Notes under the pieces: model-generated
Database searches by the model: none
What the model saw: the letters and a program-made list of their open reading frames with translations, nothing else
Told to the model about the DNA's origin: nothing
Shown here: piece by piece, positions 11,304 through 21,855 of the stretch
Position numbering within the stretch: position 1 is the first letter of the stretch
Layout of the letters: each line of letters starts with the position of its first letter
Source: Pseudisothecium myosuroides
Lineage: Eukaryota; Streptophyta; Bryopsida; Hypnales; Lembophyllaceae
NCBI GenBank assembly: GCA_951799445.1
Contig: OX637289.1
Coordinates: 3,946,501-4,010,500 of the forward strand
Length of the DNA: 64,000 nt
Reading direction: 5' to 3'
Program-made: the position numbers and the translations under genes

Positions 11304-12385
11304 GGTGAATGATTGAATGTAAGAAACACTTGTATTATTTGTTGTGTTTTATCACACCCTAATTTTTTTTTTTTTTTTTGCCATAATTTTTGTGTTTTAG
11401 TTCCAAATGACTCAAAATTTATAGGGAAGCTACTCATAACCATTATACACCCTTTTCGATTTTTCAAGTTTTTTCAAAAATAATTTACTGTTTTTAAACA
11501 GCCCCGATAATTTCTCACAATGGATGATTTAGGGGCTTTTGCACTTTTTTAACCCAAAAAAATGAATTTTGAGCTGAAATTTGGAGAGAATGGTCTTTTA
11601 GTAGACTTATAGCTACTATCCAAATGAATTTTAAAAATACTTATTTTTATGTGGTGTACAAGTTCACAAAGAGAGCTCCTTTCTGCATTTTTTTTCAAAG
11701 GTGTGAAACATTATTTTGGTGCATTTTTTAGTCAAAACCCATTACCAAAAAGTTTTCTCAAATGGACAATTTCTAAATTTTAAAAAAAAAATACTATTTT
11801 TTACAATTTAAAATGTCAAAAGTGATATTTTCTTCACTAGAATTTCGGACATAGAATTCACCCTAAAACTGGTGAAAAAAATATCACTTTGACATTTAAA
11901 TTTTTTTTAAATAGGATTTTTATTTAAAAAGAAATCTAAAAATTGTCCATTTGAGAAAGCTTTTTGGTGATGAGATTTTACCAAAAAACTCACCAAAATA
12001 ATGTTTCATACCTTTGAAAAAAATGCAAAAAAAGCTATTTTTATGGACTTCTACACCACATAAATAAGTATTTTTAAAAATCCTTTGGACAGTAGCTATA
12101 AGTCTACTAGAAGACCATTCTCTCCAAAATTTTAGCTCAAAATTCGTTTATTTGGATTAAAAAAGTGCAAAAAGCCCCTGAATCACCCATAGTGAGAAAT
12201 TATCGAGGTTGTTTAAAAATAGTAAATTATTTTTGAAAAAACTTGAAAAATTGGAAAAGGTGTATAATGGTTATGAGTAGCTTCCCTATAAATTTTAAGT
12301 TATTTAGAACTAAAACACAAAAGTTATGGCCAAAAAAAAATCAAAAACTAGGATGTGACAAATCACTTTGAATGTTTCTTGCATT

Positions 12386-12390
<5 letters not shown>
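11301..12390. mobile_element. Giant foldback element, ~540 bp arms
   Basis: The left arm begins GTGGGTGAATGATTGAATGT and the right arm is its inverted, diverged copy (GTGTGAATGCAAGAAACATT). Matching continues almost to the centre near 11850, where AATGTCAAAAGTGATATTTT faces AATATCACTTTGACATTT. The whole 1.09 kb could fold into one long hairpin. The ends resemble those of the element at 29478-30207 (GGGTGATTGCAAGAAACA, then CTTATTTGTTG). (TA)n lies on both outer sides. No coding capacity was found. Confidence 0.85.
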
Positions 12391-12480
<90 letters not shown>

Positions 12481-12487
12481 GGGGGGG
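12390..12487. repeat. (TA)n microsatellite ending in a G run
   Basis: About 44 uninterrupted AT units are followed by nine or more G. This borders the right arm of the foldback element. Confidence 0.95.
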
Positions 12488-12974
12488 GTATTTTTTAGAA
12501 TGTAGTGAATTTGGTGATGTTCAGTCGATCCATCAAAAGATCATATCTATGCCTATTACTTTGCTGAGCTTGGATACTTCAACCTCACAATTTTGGTGCT
12601 TTTGAAGAATCCATTGACACAACTTACGAATGATCACAAATTCCGGTCATACTATAATTCAAATGCCTAAACAAACGGAAATGCTTGGACATATAATACT
12701 TATGGTCATGTTTGTTATGATAGTGAATTTCAAAGTGCAGAAATTGCGCTATTGAAGTGCACAGAGCTCTAGAAACTTATAATCGGTATGTAATTGAGAT
12801 TCCGACAGTCATGTGGAGAACTGCTCATTTCTTGAAAGTTTGCCAGGGTAAATGGATATTAGTTATTTACAGTCCTGACAATCTGACCTATAGCTTCAGT
12901 CTTCACATCTTTATTTACATATTCACATGCATTGAAATGGCATGTTTCTGAATGCCAACTTTGATGCTGTATAT
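12488..12974. other. Intergenic, nothing recognised
   Basis: Roughly 490 bp of unremarkable sequence without a supported frame or repeat. Confidence 0.4.
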
Positions 12975-13153
12975 ATGCAATTTCATTGAAATGGCGCTAT
13001 TCCAAAACAATGGCACTTTTACAATTCAATAAGTGTATTCTGAAATCTATACCTGTCCTAGATGGTTCAAACCGCCTATTCTGAAATCTAAAAACGTCCT
13101 AGATGGTAACAATGGCACGCACTCAGAGTGTCGCCATTTTAATAATTGCTCAT
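12975..13153. mobile_element. TIR element P4 at the left edge of duplicated block copy 2
   Basis: ATGCAATTTCATTGAAATGG is mirrored by the inverted ATGAGCAATTATTAAAATGG at 13153. Inside are two GAAATCTA..CC/GTCCTAGATGG units. No clean 4-bp duplication remains. The right end coincides with the left boundary of similarity between the two duplicated blocks. Confidence 0.7.
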
Positions 13154-13476
13154 AATGAGCGTCTCAAAAATCTCTAGTTCCCATACAGACATAATTTCAA
13201 AGTGTCCAGTTGGGTGGTTCCTAGTTCAGACCCTCCTCCAGTTGGTACAATTTTGCCAACTTAACAAATTGGATTTCCACTGAATTACTGATGGTAGGCA
13301 GTGACTTTCTATCCCCACTCTCAAGACTAGCTACCGCCGGCTCCTTAGAGCTGCATGTACTTCATCACCAACCGAGGCTTCATCGACGAACACAGATGAC
13401 CCAGAGTACACGTGGCTTATGTAGATTAATTGAGGCCGAATCTCACTACCGAGGCTTGATCAATCCTGGGCTACAG

Positions 13477-13484
13477 TATATATA
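13477..13484 (+). promoter_or_regulatory. TATA box of duplicated gene copy 2
   Basis: TATATATA in CTACAGTATATATAGCCCTGG lies about 190 bp before the ATG, at the position equivalent to TATAAA in copy 1. Confidence 0.65.
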
Positions 13485-13670
13485 GCCCTGGCCCTCCGGC
13501 CCATCGACACTTTCAGAATCTCCGTTGCTCAGCGATTACATGTTCCGTGACTAGCTAGAGCTAAAGTCGAAGTGGCATGAATCCAGTGAGGCTGCAGCTG
13601 ACAGCGCTCAATCGCACTGACGGAAGACTTGATTTCTAATTACTCGTCCTCTTATTTGTAGTTTGAAGCA

Positions 13671-14240
13671 ATGGCTTCCATTCTAGATCGTTTTGAGAGC
13701 ACCGACAGGCAGCTCGTCGAGAGAATCGAGCAATACCTCGCAGAGCAAGACCAGACAGTTATTCGACTTCAGAGAGCGATTGCGAGACTGCGGATTGCTG
13801 GGTTGCGGAACTACACAGCGCATCGCCTTGAGCCCAAGGAACTGGAAGCTTTGCAAGAGATACTTGAAATCGCGCGTGCGAGGGTGCGAAGGCCATTGAC
13901 TGAGCGATCAAACCACGGCACAGTGCATCACCTTTGGCGAGGAATCAGGAACCATGAACATCGCCGAAGAGTACAAGGGATGGTGCAAAGGGCGGTCCCG
14001 TTTCCTCAACGCGCGCACCGACGTCGCCCAGTACTCTCCACGGACCAACAGGATCATCACCAGCAGGGAGAAAATGTTGTGCATGAACAAATTGCGAGGT
14101 TGCAGGGGGACCAGGACCATCGCCAGGAGAGAGTCGACGATATTGTGAATGAGCAAATGGCGAGGTTGGAGGGGTTGCAGCTGCAAGACACAGTCGAGCA
14201 TCACCCAGTGCTTCCACCAGTACTGTCCACTTTTCATTGA
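13671..14240 (+). CDS. Unrecognised charged, helix-rich protein, 189 aa (intact copy of duplicated gene)
   Basis: I do not recognise this protein. The start is the ATG in GCAATGGCT; TTTGTAG ten bases upstream may end a 5'UTR intron. The product is rich in Arg, Glu, Gln and His. It has long amphipathic stretches (residues about 13-45, LVERIEQYLAEQDQTVIRLQ; and 60-80) and a C-terminal part with two related segments, VVHEQIARLQG and IVNEQMARLEG. The latter suggests a coiled coil or an internal duplication. There is no signal peptide, membrane segment or Cys motif. Compared with copy 1 over the first ~137 codons I count 27 codons with replacement differences and 7 with silent ones, close to or slightly above the neutral ratio. 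That points to relaxed constraint or diversification. It may be lineage-specific, or a relic still open by chance. Confidence 0.5.
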   Translation: MASILDRFESTDRQLVERIEQYLAEQDQTVIRLQRAIARLRIAGLRNYTAHRLEPKELEALQEILEIARARVRRPLTERSNHGTVHHLWRGIRNHEHRRRVQGMVQRAVPFPQRAHRRRPVLSTDQQDHHQQGENVVHEQIARLQGDQDHRQERVDDIVNEQMARLEGLQLQDTVEHHPVLPPVLSTFH

Positions 14241-14807
14241 GTCACCAATTTTGTTTCATTTGAAGTGCTTAATTTGTACAATTAAATGTGCAAATCTTGG
14301 ACCTGGAGAGGTCCGAGTTATCAAAGGAAACATTTCTTGCGAATGACATTCTTGTCACTAACGAGGCAAATACCACCAATCTAATGGAAACTCATTAAGT
14401 GTGTTTACCCTGGAATCGAGTAATATTTGCAATAAATGGACAGGACGCCGATATCAAGGATGTCAAGATGGCTGATGCTTCGCCGGGGTGGCGAGGTCGC
14501 CTACATGAATCGAGACCCCTGTGGCTACAAGATCTGGAGGAGACTTTCAGTCCTGCCATTACAAGGCTGGAGTGCCACATATCACTGCTTTTGAGCGCAG
14601 CTAGTACGTTGCTAGGTAGGAGGGAGGAGCCTAGTGTATTTTCTTGTGTTTTAGGGTGTTCGTGGAGCTAGACCTTTGGAATTCCATGCTAGCGATCTAC
14701 CATTGGCAGCTCAGGGTTTATCACATACGTTCATGTTTTAATTGATATGCTACCTGATGCAATTAATTTTGAGATTACATATGCTAATTAGCGCACACAT
14801 TTTTTGT

Positions 14808-15360
14808 TGGATGACTCAAACTCCCTATCCAATATCGTCAAACTTCATTAAATTGGCGCGATTCATACATCTACACAACTTGTGGACTTGTATAGAATAT
14901 AGAGTGAAGTTCAAGTCAAGCGTCCTGAAATGTGCAAAAGTGGTGGAACTTTGTTATTTTTAAACGTAATTGCCGTTAAGTTTCACTGAAATCTGTCATT
15001 TCCACGAATCTCGATCAAGTTCTTCATACTTGGCATATGCTTTAAAATGGCTTGTTTCAGAGTGCCAAACCGCATCATTTGAATGCGGAGAGCATTTCAA
15101 ACTAGGACAGGTGTAGATCTCAGGTTTCAGTCGGCTGATTTGGATAATGCTGAATTTTTGAAAACAGGCATTCTAACGCGGTGTTACCCCCCCTTCGGTA
15201 TCGCCCTCCCGGTCCCCCTGGTACGAACATGACGAGAATTTCAGATAAAGTGCATGTCTTGAAAGTTACCAATGCTACAATAATGTAATCATAAAGTCCA
15301 GAAGCAAATGGACGTCGATCGTGTTCTTCACGTCCTCATTGAACGGCATAAACAGAAATG
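14808..15360. other. Intergenic with a weak TIR-like remnant
   Basis: A single CTTCATTAAATTGGCGCGATTC near 14848 resembles the inner end of the P family, without a partner. No gene is supported. Confidence 0.4.
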
Positions 15361-15376
15361 AAACAGAGCTTCATAT

Positions 15377-15382
15377 TTTATT
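15377..15382 (-). terminator. Candidate polyadenylation signal AATAAA of the Cys-rich gene
   Basis: On the minus strand the sequence reads CAATAAAATATGAAG, about 490 nt beyond the stop codon at 15870. No closer canonical signal was noted. Plant signals are loose, so this is tentative. Confidence 0.3.
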
Positions 15383-15869
15383 GATCAGCAGACTCAAGAC
15401 AAATGGCGCACTGATTCCAAATCAGAGAACTACACGGTGAAACTCATCATCATAATGTCAAAGAGAGAAGTATGCGCCTTATTTTAAGTCACTCAAGAAC
15501 CGATATTTCTGATCCATCAAGCCAGTACCAATATAATTCCCTAATCTTATTCTATACCATGCACAAAGTAACACACAACTCAAATGCTAAACTTAACTGA
15601 ACAAATACTTCCACCTCACAATCAAGTGAAGCTTGAGCGACGTTCATTCTGAGCTACTTTTGTAGTTACTGCGACGTCCGTAGCTAGCAATTAAATCACA
15701 AATGCAATCAATCAAACTAAATGTATAATTGTCTGTATTTCTCCGGACATGGAATCGACGACACTGCAAACGACTTATCGATCTGATCGACGTTCAGGAG
15801 AACGCCCTTGCAAATGCATTCTTGAGGAGGCTGCACGAGGCTCCAGATGCATTACGATGTTCCCAACAT

Positions 15870-16091
15870 TCACGACTTCTTGTTGCAGTAAGGGCAGTTT
15901 CCAGGCAGGCAAACGTGAGGATTAGGAGTTGGATCTCCTTCAGCAGCCGCGTGTTGACGTGCAGTACCCAACCTCCTTCTGGGGGTGTTGCATTTGGGGC
16001 AGTCACCTCCTGGCAGGCAATGGTGATCGGTAGTGCGATTCCCATCTCCTTCGGAGGCTGATGCAAGCAGCTGCTGCAAAAGAGAGTCCAT
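15870..16091 (-). CDS. Small Cys-rich protein with two HxCLPG..CPxCN repeats, 73 aa
   Basis: I do not recognise the family. The frame runs from ATG at 16091 (context GATCATGG, favourable for plants) to TGA at 15870. It contains two similar motifs, HHCLPGGDCPKCN (about residues 23-35) and HVCLPGNCPYCN (about 59-70), i.e. C-x5-C-x2-C and C-x4-C-x2-C, each preceded by His. The linker is Arg/His/Ala-rich and the C terminus is NKKS. All six Cys fall in the motifs, which suggests two small metal-binding knuckles. There is no signal peptide, so an intracellular zinc or other metal-binding role is possible but unproven. A TATA box lies about 210 bp upstream. A longer frame overlaps it at 15794-16231; I prefer this one because of the repeated Cys pattern and start context. 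Confidence 0.55.
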   Translation of the reverse strand: MDSLLQQLLASASEGDGNRTTDHHCLPGGDCPKCNTPRRRLGTARQHAAAEGDPTPNPHVCLPGNCPYCNKKS

Positions 16092-16300
16092 GATCGCCGC
16101 CGGAACTCAAGAACTGCTACAAGACTGCTCGATGAGTCTGACTGATAAGGACAGCAAATCTCTGCAGAAAGCAACGTGACTGAAACGCTCACTCGGATTG
16201 AATAACTCAGGAGCTGGGCAATGAAGGTCAAACCACAAACTGGAGATATGTGACGATCGAATAGCTAAGTGAGTGTGGAGTTTCTGCTGGAATCGCCATG

Positions 16301-16308
16301 AATTTATA
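16301..16308 (-). promoter_or_regulatory. TATA box for the Cys-rich gene
   Basis: The minus strand reads GTATAAATTCATGG, about 210 bp upstream of the ATG at 16091. Transcription would start near 16275 with a 5'UTR of about 180 nt. Confidence 0.5.
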
Positions 16309-16309
16309 C

Positions 16310-17247
16310 GTCCAGCGAGTCCTTCTTAGCTGGCAAACAAATTATTACCACTTGATTAAACATATCAGGCGCGGCTAACGCACGACTTTCTTTTCAAACC
16401 AATCTATTACCAATACAATTTCTAGTAATCAGAGTCTCCAAATATAAGTTCCGGGTCCAAACTCACTATGTGTCCAGCTAGAGACTCCAGCAGACTTGAC
16501 CAAAAGCATTCTCATAATTGGAAGTTTCATTTCAATAATCATTTTATTGGTCAATTAGTTCCGCGCGACTGGAAATGACAAACCATTAGGCTGACGAGCT
16601 GGATATACACACTACGTACAGCCATGGTTTGTATGTAATACAAATCGTCTCCAAATTAACCGAGATTACGACTGGACGTTACTTTGGGATGAATAACGGA
16701 ATTGAAGTCGTGCGTTCGTTGGTAACAGGTTGCAGAAATCAAGATTCAGTACGCATTTTCACAAACTCGATCTGCTTGGACGTTCGGGACAGAGCAGTGA
16801 TTGATCGTGGCATGCAGTCAACGTCGCTCCCAGAACAAGAGTAGTAGCAAGTCGCTGACTTTGGATGTTGCCAAGACCGTACCAACCAAACCAATGTTTG
16901 CTCGCCCCCTCCTCCCCGTCTCGCCCCACTCTCCCAACCCACAAGAACTGTACAATCTGTTCTTGACTTGAATTTGGTTTCGAAAAAGCGAGTTCCTTGA
17001 TTTCCTGTAGAATTGTTGTATTCCCGCCCACCATTTTGCGATTGCGGGTAGTGACAAGCGTCTTGATGGCTGTGCACAAGTGGCTGATTGTTGTCTCTGT
17101 CCCACCATCCGAGGCACCAAATTCGCTTGGGTCCTCTCGTCAATGGCCACGATCCCACGGATTGCCAGGTGCCGGCACTTGGGCCGAAGCACATCGATTG
17201 AAGTAATTGTGGGCAGTTTCAGTCGGCAGCTGGAATTAATTTTCAGG
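16310..17247. other. Mixed-composition DNA, no assignable gene
   Basis: 16740-17250 is GC-richer than its surroundings and has overlapping frames on the minus strand (for example AIRGIVAIDERTQANL around 17140-17180). None gives a convincing family match, and the putative signal changes frame repeatedly. It could be a decayed gene. Confidence 0.35.
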
Positions 17248-17401
17248 CACAAGGAGATTATTTCAGTTTACCATCATGGAAATGTAACAGAGTTTACCAC
17301 TTTGAAAGTGGTAATGGTAGTGTGTTTACCACTTTGAAAGTGGTAAAGGTACGTAGTTTACTGCAATAATTATAGTAGTAAACTGAAATAATCTCCTTGT
17401 G
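17248..17401. mobile_element. CACTA-like MITE with perfect 24-bp TIR, TSD AGG
   Basis: CACAAGGAGATTATTTCAGT at 17248 continues as a perfect 24 bp inverted repeat with 17378-17401. AGG lies on both sides (17245-17247 and 17402-17404), the 3-bp duplication expected of CACTA elements. The interior contains two near-identical palindromes of TTTACCACTTTGAAAGTGGT. Confidence 0.75.
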
Positions 17402-17870
17402 AGGGTCAACGGAGAATTCTGGTGCTTCGTTGGCAGTCTTGGAAACACGATCACGTGAGCATAGATCGATCGAGCTTGCTCCATTTGGTCTGTTTTCTGT
17501 ACCGTCGGCGATCTATTTGGAAAGTTCTGAATGGTTGCGCGCGTCGGTAAATCCGCGTGGAAATCACACGTATGGATGTTGTTTTCTAAGGGAAAGTTCC
17601 GAGTGCATCCGAAGGCGACTGAATATTAAGCTACTAAACTTTGTTCCTGCAGTCAAGTCAAGTCTTAAGTAATTTTTGTTTGATCTAATTAACTAGTATT
17701 TAAATTTTATTCAATCGGTTAGAATCAGGGCTTTTTTTTTTCGCACTGTAAACGAACAGTGGAGCCCCTCTGTACCCTCCGTTTGCTGGTCAATATTTGG
17801 AGGGAGCCACACAGTAGCAGAAATCTGTTAGAGGAAGTTGGAATTTGGCGAAATTTCGCCAAAAAAAAAA
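17402..17870. other. Intergenic, nothing recognised
   Basis: There is no supported frame. 17840-17870 has a short palindrome, GGCGAAATTTCGCC, just before element P5. Confidence 0.4.
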
Positions 17871-18023
17871 ATGGGCAATTTCGTTAAAATGGCGGTAATC
17901 CAAGTGCCACTTTGACTACATGCCATTTTCACCATCTAGGATTGGTATAGATTCAGAACGGCCGTTTTGAACTGTTTTCATGCCATTTTAAAAAAATATC
18001 GCCATTTCAACGAAATTGCCCAT
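17871..18023. mobile_element. TIR element P5, 4-bp TSD AAAA
   Basis: The 153 bp element has ends ATGGGCAATTTCGTTAAAAT and the inverted equivalent, flanked by AAAA on both sides (the left flank lies in an A-run). The interior keeps one CATCTAGGATTGGTATAGATT unit and the motif ACGGCCGTT. Confidence 0.75.
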
Positions 18024-18047
18024 AAAAGCCCTGGTTAGAATATGAAC

Positions 18048-18172
18048 AGGCAGCTCATATGTAATCCCTGGTGTGCAAAATGTACCTTGTGCTTACATGG
18101 GTCCATGATTGGTGTGGGACCAGGTATCATGGGTGTACATTTTACACATATGACATTCAATATGAGCTACAT
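18048..18172. mobile_element. Small inverted-repeat element between P5 and P6
   Basis: GCAGCTCATATGTAAT...GTGCAAAATGTAC faces an inverted GTAGCTCATATTGAAT...GTGTAAAATGTAC about 125 bp away. The ends are diverged and no target duplication is apparent. Confidence 0.45.
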
Positions 18173-18289
18173 TGTGATGTTTTTTGGACACCGTACGCTT
18201 AATTTATAAATTTTTAAAGTGAGTAAGTGACGAATATACATATACCCAAAATCGGTATGTTTAAGTCACTTGTGGGTGTTTACAATAAA

Positions 18290-18444
18290 ATGGGTAATTT
18301 CATTAAAATGGTGATATTATGCGTGCCATTTTGACGGCGTGCCATTTTTTATCATCTAGATCAGGTGTAGATTTTAGAACGGGCGTTCTAAACTGTAAAA
18401 GTGTCAAAGTTTTGGAATAGCCCCATTTTAATGAAATTGCCCAT
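18290..18444. mobile_element. TIR element P6, 4-bp TSD TAAA
   Basis: The 155 bp element starts ATGGGTAATTTCATTAAAAT and ends with the inverted ATGGGCAATTTCATTAAAAT. TAAA flanks it at 18286-18289 and 18445-18448. The interior carries ATCATCTAGATCAGGTGTAG and ACGGGCGTTCT, matching P5 in order. Confidence 0.85.
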
Positions 18445-18654
18445 TAAATATCAATACCTTCTTATGCCACACCTAGCTAGAATGATAGACTTGCCATTCA
18501 AAATATTTTTTAAAGCATGAACTCGATGAGCTTAAATTTTTTATTGGAGATGGTTGTCTCAATTATAATTGTATTCTTCTTTATTCAAAAAAAATTAAAT
18601 CATTTTATATTTAAGAAGCTATTTTGACAATTTGACAATTTATCCCACTTTCAT

Positions 18655-19183
18655 GTTTAGGGATGTTGAGTACTATTGAGTAACAAAATTAATGATTCAG
18701 AGTTGAAATTTTTGTGATCCATTCCTTCACTAGGCAGTGATTTTCCTACAAAAAGAAATCTAAAAATAGATTATTTCATGCCCTCCATATTTATACAATA
18801 GGATTCCCTACCATGAGTACTTTTGAATTTTGAATACTACAAATGATTTCAAGCTCCTACTTTGGGTGAAATCTCTTCACCATCAAGTCCTCATAAAAGT
18901 GGTCAATTTTAGTTTTTTTATAAATTGTATTTCCTATTTTTTACAAATTAAAAGCCAAAGTGCCTATTTTCTTGTAGTTTTGCCCTTTTCTAATTTTCCT
19001 ACATAGAAATTTTCTCTACGCTTTTCCGTTCTAGGATATCACCTTCTTCAAGGTGTATACATTGGCCATATTTTTTTATATTTTTTAAAAATGATTGATT
19101 TTCTAATTTTAAAGTACTCCCAAAAAATAGCATAAAAACAACCAAAATGATACAAAACCTGCTAATCATTCTTGCAATCACCC
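18655..19183 (-). mobile_element. Decayed element with GGGTGATTGCAAGAA end
   Basis: On the minus strand the element begins GGGTGATTGCAAGAATGATT at 19183. It then matches the first ~200 bp of the element at 29478-30207, including the GAGTACTTTAAAATTAGAAAA and TATGGCCAATGTA blocks. The left boundary is approximate because the other end is not preserved. Confidence 0.55.
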
Positions 19184-20779
19184 TTTTTTTTAAATTGGCG
19201 CAATTTTGGACGCCAAAGATGGTGATGGTCATCTCATTACAAAGCTCTCGAAACTAGGTGTTGTATTGAAATTGTCAATTTTGTTATCTTGGAGTGATCC
19301 TGAGCCAAAATTGTGACACAAAAGTATGCAAAGTTCTAAAAACTAAGTAAAGATTTACATTAGCCCCGTGACCTGAAAGTGCCAAATTTGTGGAACTCTA
19401 AAAATTCTGTCGATTTTATAAAATCGAAATTGCTCATGTTCAGAAAATGTACCGACACTTTCAGCAAGACAGTCGGGTTCGTTATGAAACACAGCAACAG
19501 GGTCGGCCTTGCCACAGGGTTGGTTTTGCAGCAGGTCGTTACTTTAATTCCTGAACATTGAAAATCATAAAGTTTCATCGTGTGCCAAGATGAAATTACA
19601 CTTTTCAAAATCTTATGGGTATGGTTTAGTACTGTTGGATGACAACTCGTCGGTATACACGCGTTGTTTCAGTCTCCAATTACAGAGTTACAACTCCACT
19701 TCATTAGTCGGTACCGTTTGTGTGCGTGCTAGATTGTCATTTTCACCGAAATGGCGAAATATCAGTCTTTTCTAGAACCTCAGATCTACACTGCCTGATC
19801 TTAGTTTTTAGAGCTTCGCGCTTGGAAACAAACCATTAAATCTAATTACTACACCAGACTTAAAACTTTTTGACTTACGATCATGTGAAGCTTAACCTTT
19901 TTATTTGAATTGATTAGTTTTATTTCTGCTTTTTGACATAAGAAGTTTATTCCTCCTGAAAAGACTCAAGTTATCATTTTGAAGTTTGAAGTCTGTACTG
20001 GTGGCAGCCGTGGTCGCCATGGCTACCATATATATCCAGTGATTGTTACCAGGTGATGAACAGAAGAGCTTCTCATTTACGTAATTGTAGGACATTTTTG
20101 GTTCTGATATTGAACAATATCTTTCAGGTAATCAGGTTTCATACTGTAGATTGAATTTCAGGTGATATTGATTGATAATCCGTAAGGCTGTGTAATGTCT
20201 GGTTCTTGACCACTGAATGAATAGCATGTTCTTGGAAATGGGTTTGCAAACTGCAAAGGCCCCTGTCGGTCCCCTTGCAAGTTATCATCAAAACGAGCAA
20301 AATCAGGATGCCAAATTTGCTCCCTATTTTGTGGTTTGAGAGATCCCAAAATAATATGGAGAGAATAATTAGTGAAGAAGACCATTCACATTGGTGTCAA
20401 TGTTCGGCTTCATTAGAAAGACTAGTCTCACGTGCTCATTGACTAGTACTCCGTACATGATGTTGGCTTATTATGCTGCAATGCTGCATCACTTGTTTAT
20501 TAAATTTTCCACTTTTCATTGTTTTGCCTCTCCTTCTTTTTATTCAATGGAGCCTTTTGACTTGCAGAATAATGGTATGAAAATTCTAACTCCCCCCGCC
20601 TTCAGAATTTCACATGGCTGTAATGCAAGCAGGTGCTTGAGAGGTGCACTCAGTGTATTCCTTATGGAAGGTCAAATCACCCATAGTTGATCACTTGAGT
20701 GATTCTACAACAGATCATGACATTAACTTAGTTATAATATATAACCATTTTTAAAGCAGTATTTCAAAATATCTTATTG
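19184..20779. other. Intergenic, no supported gene
   Basis: Frames at 19901-20385 (minus) and 20391-20690 (plus) are open but show no recognisable domain. Confidence 0.4.
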
Positions 20780-20783
20780 TTAA

Positions 20784-21851
20784 CCCCTAAAGTTTCATGA
20801 CTATGTTTTCACCATAAACTATCGACATATCTAGTACAAGTACCAAATTTTGGGGAAAAAATAAAAATAAAAATTGGACACATGTAACCGTAAGTTCTTG
20901 TAGTATGTTGACTTGAAAACATGTGGAAAAAATTTCAGAAATTTCCACTATGTGGATTGCAAGATATGAGCTTTCAAACTCACAGAGCTTTCAACATTTA
21001 GAAAAAAAAACATTTTTGGACATATGTAATCAAATAATCTTGCAGCACGCTAGTTTGAGAAGATGTGCAAAAAAAATTCAAAATTTTCCACCATGTGGAT
21101 TGCAAGATATTAGTATTTGAATTGACAAAAATCTTTTTTTTGGCCCTGCAAAAAAACAGGCAGTTGCACTTCACAAGGTCACATTTGTACAAAAAAATAT
21201 CCAAAATGGTAGTTACTCTTTGGATTCATTCTTCAAGGGAGGTTGTCATGCTTGAAAATTTTCAGATCATTTGAAATTGTACAACATATAGAAAAAAAAT
21301 AGTAAATAGAAAGCAATAGAGAATGATTTAAAACACTAAATTGTTAAGAAGTTAATTATGGAATTGAAAAATTCCAATTCCAATGGTTGTAATGTTGTAA
21401 AAACTAATAAACAATTTACATCCTATGATACTATCTTTTTCCCTAAATATTGAAAATTGAGTTAAATAAACGACTTCAAAGTTTATTTTAGAGTAGATAA
21501 TCTATAACTACAGCAAATTAAAATTCCTCATGACTTTTGACTCATTGATTGAAATGGAATGATTCAAAGCTAGCCAAGTATATATAAATCTAAAAAAATA
21601 ATTTCAAATTTTTGTTTCTAAAAATAATAATTTTTTTTATCTGCCCAAACTACTTGGCAGAAAAAAAGTAACATTCTAGGCCATAATTTTTTACTCATAT
21701 TTCCAAATGTCATAAAATTTTGTTCACATGAAAGATATTCTTCATCCACAACTTCTGTAAAAATTTGGGCCTAAAATATGCAAATTTCTAGTCACAGGTA
21801 CTTGCCCAAAATTGCTACATTGCTAAAAATAGCAAGCTGATCCTTTACGAG
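20784..21851. mobile_element. TTAA-flanked element V
   Basis: CCCCTAAAGTTTC at the left follows TTAA (20780-20783). The right end CTTTACGAG is followed by TTAA (21852-21855), giving inverted TTAAC(C/T)..TAAAGG/A-type ends. The interior carries two copies, about 130 bp apart, of the family core (AATCTTGCAGCACGCTAG ... GTGGATTGCAAGATAT). No coding capacity. Confidence 0.6.
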
Positions 21852-21855
21852 TTAA

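Larger units (their letters stand above)
13154..14807 (+). repeat. Duplicated block, copy 2
   Basis: Same-orientation copy of 7707-10513 without the 1.1 kb insertion. It keeps the intact reading frame and serves as the empty-site reference for P1. The downstream part (14400-14720) is also shared, including AATCGAGTAATATTTG and GCTAGTACGTTGCTAGG. Confidence 0.9.

Noticed and set aside
15794..16231. 145-codon minus-strand frame overlapping the Cys-rich gene
   Set aside because: It shows no domain and no internal pattern. The 73-codon frame has a repeated Cys motif and a better start context.
16739..17252. Possible decayed enzyme gene on the minus strand (GIVAIDE resembles a motif of class I aldolases)
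   Set aside because: The match is only about seven residues, neighbouring motifs are absent and the apparent signal changes frame. I could not support it.
20158..20690. Back-to-back open frames of 75 and 99 codons
   Set aside because: No recognisable domain, no promoter pattern, and open frames of this size are common here by chance.
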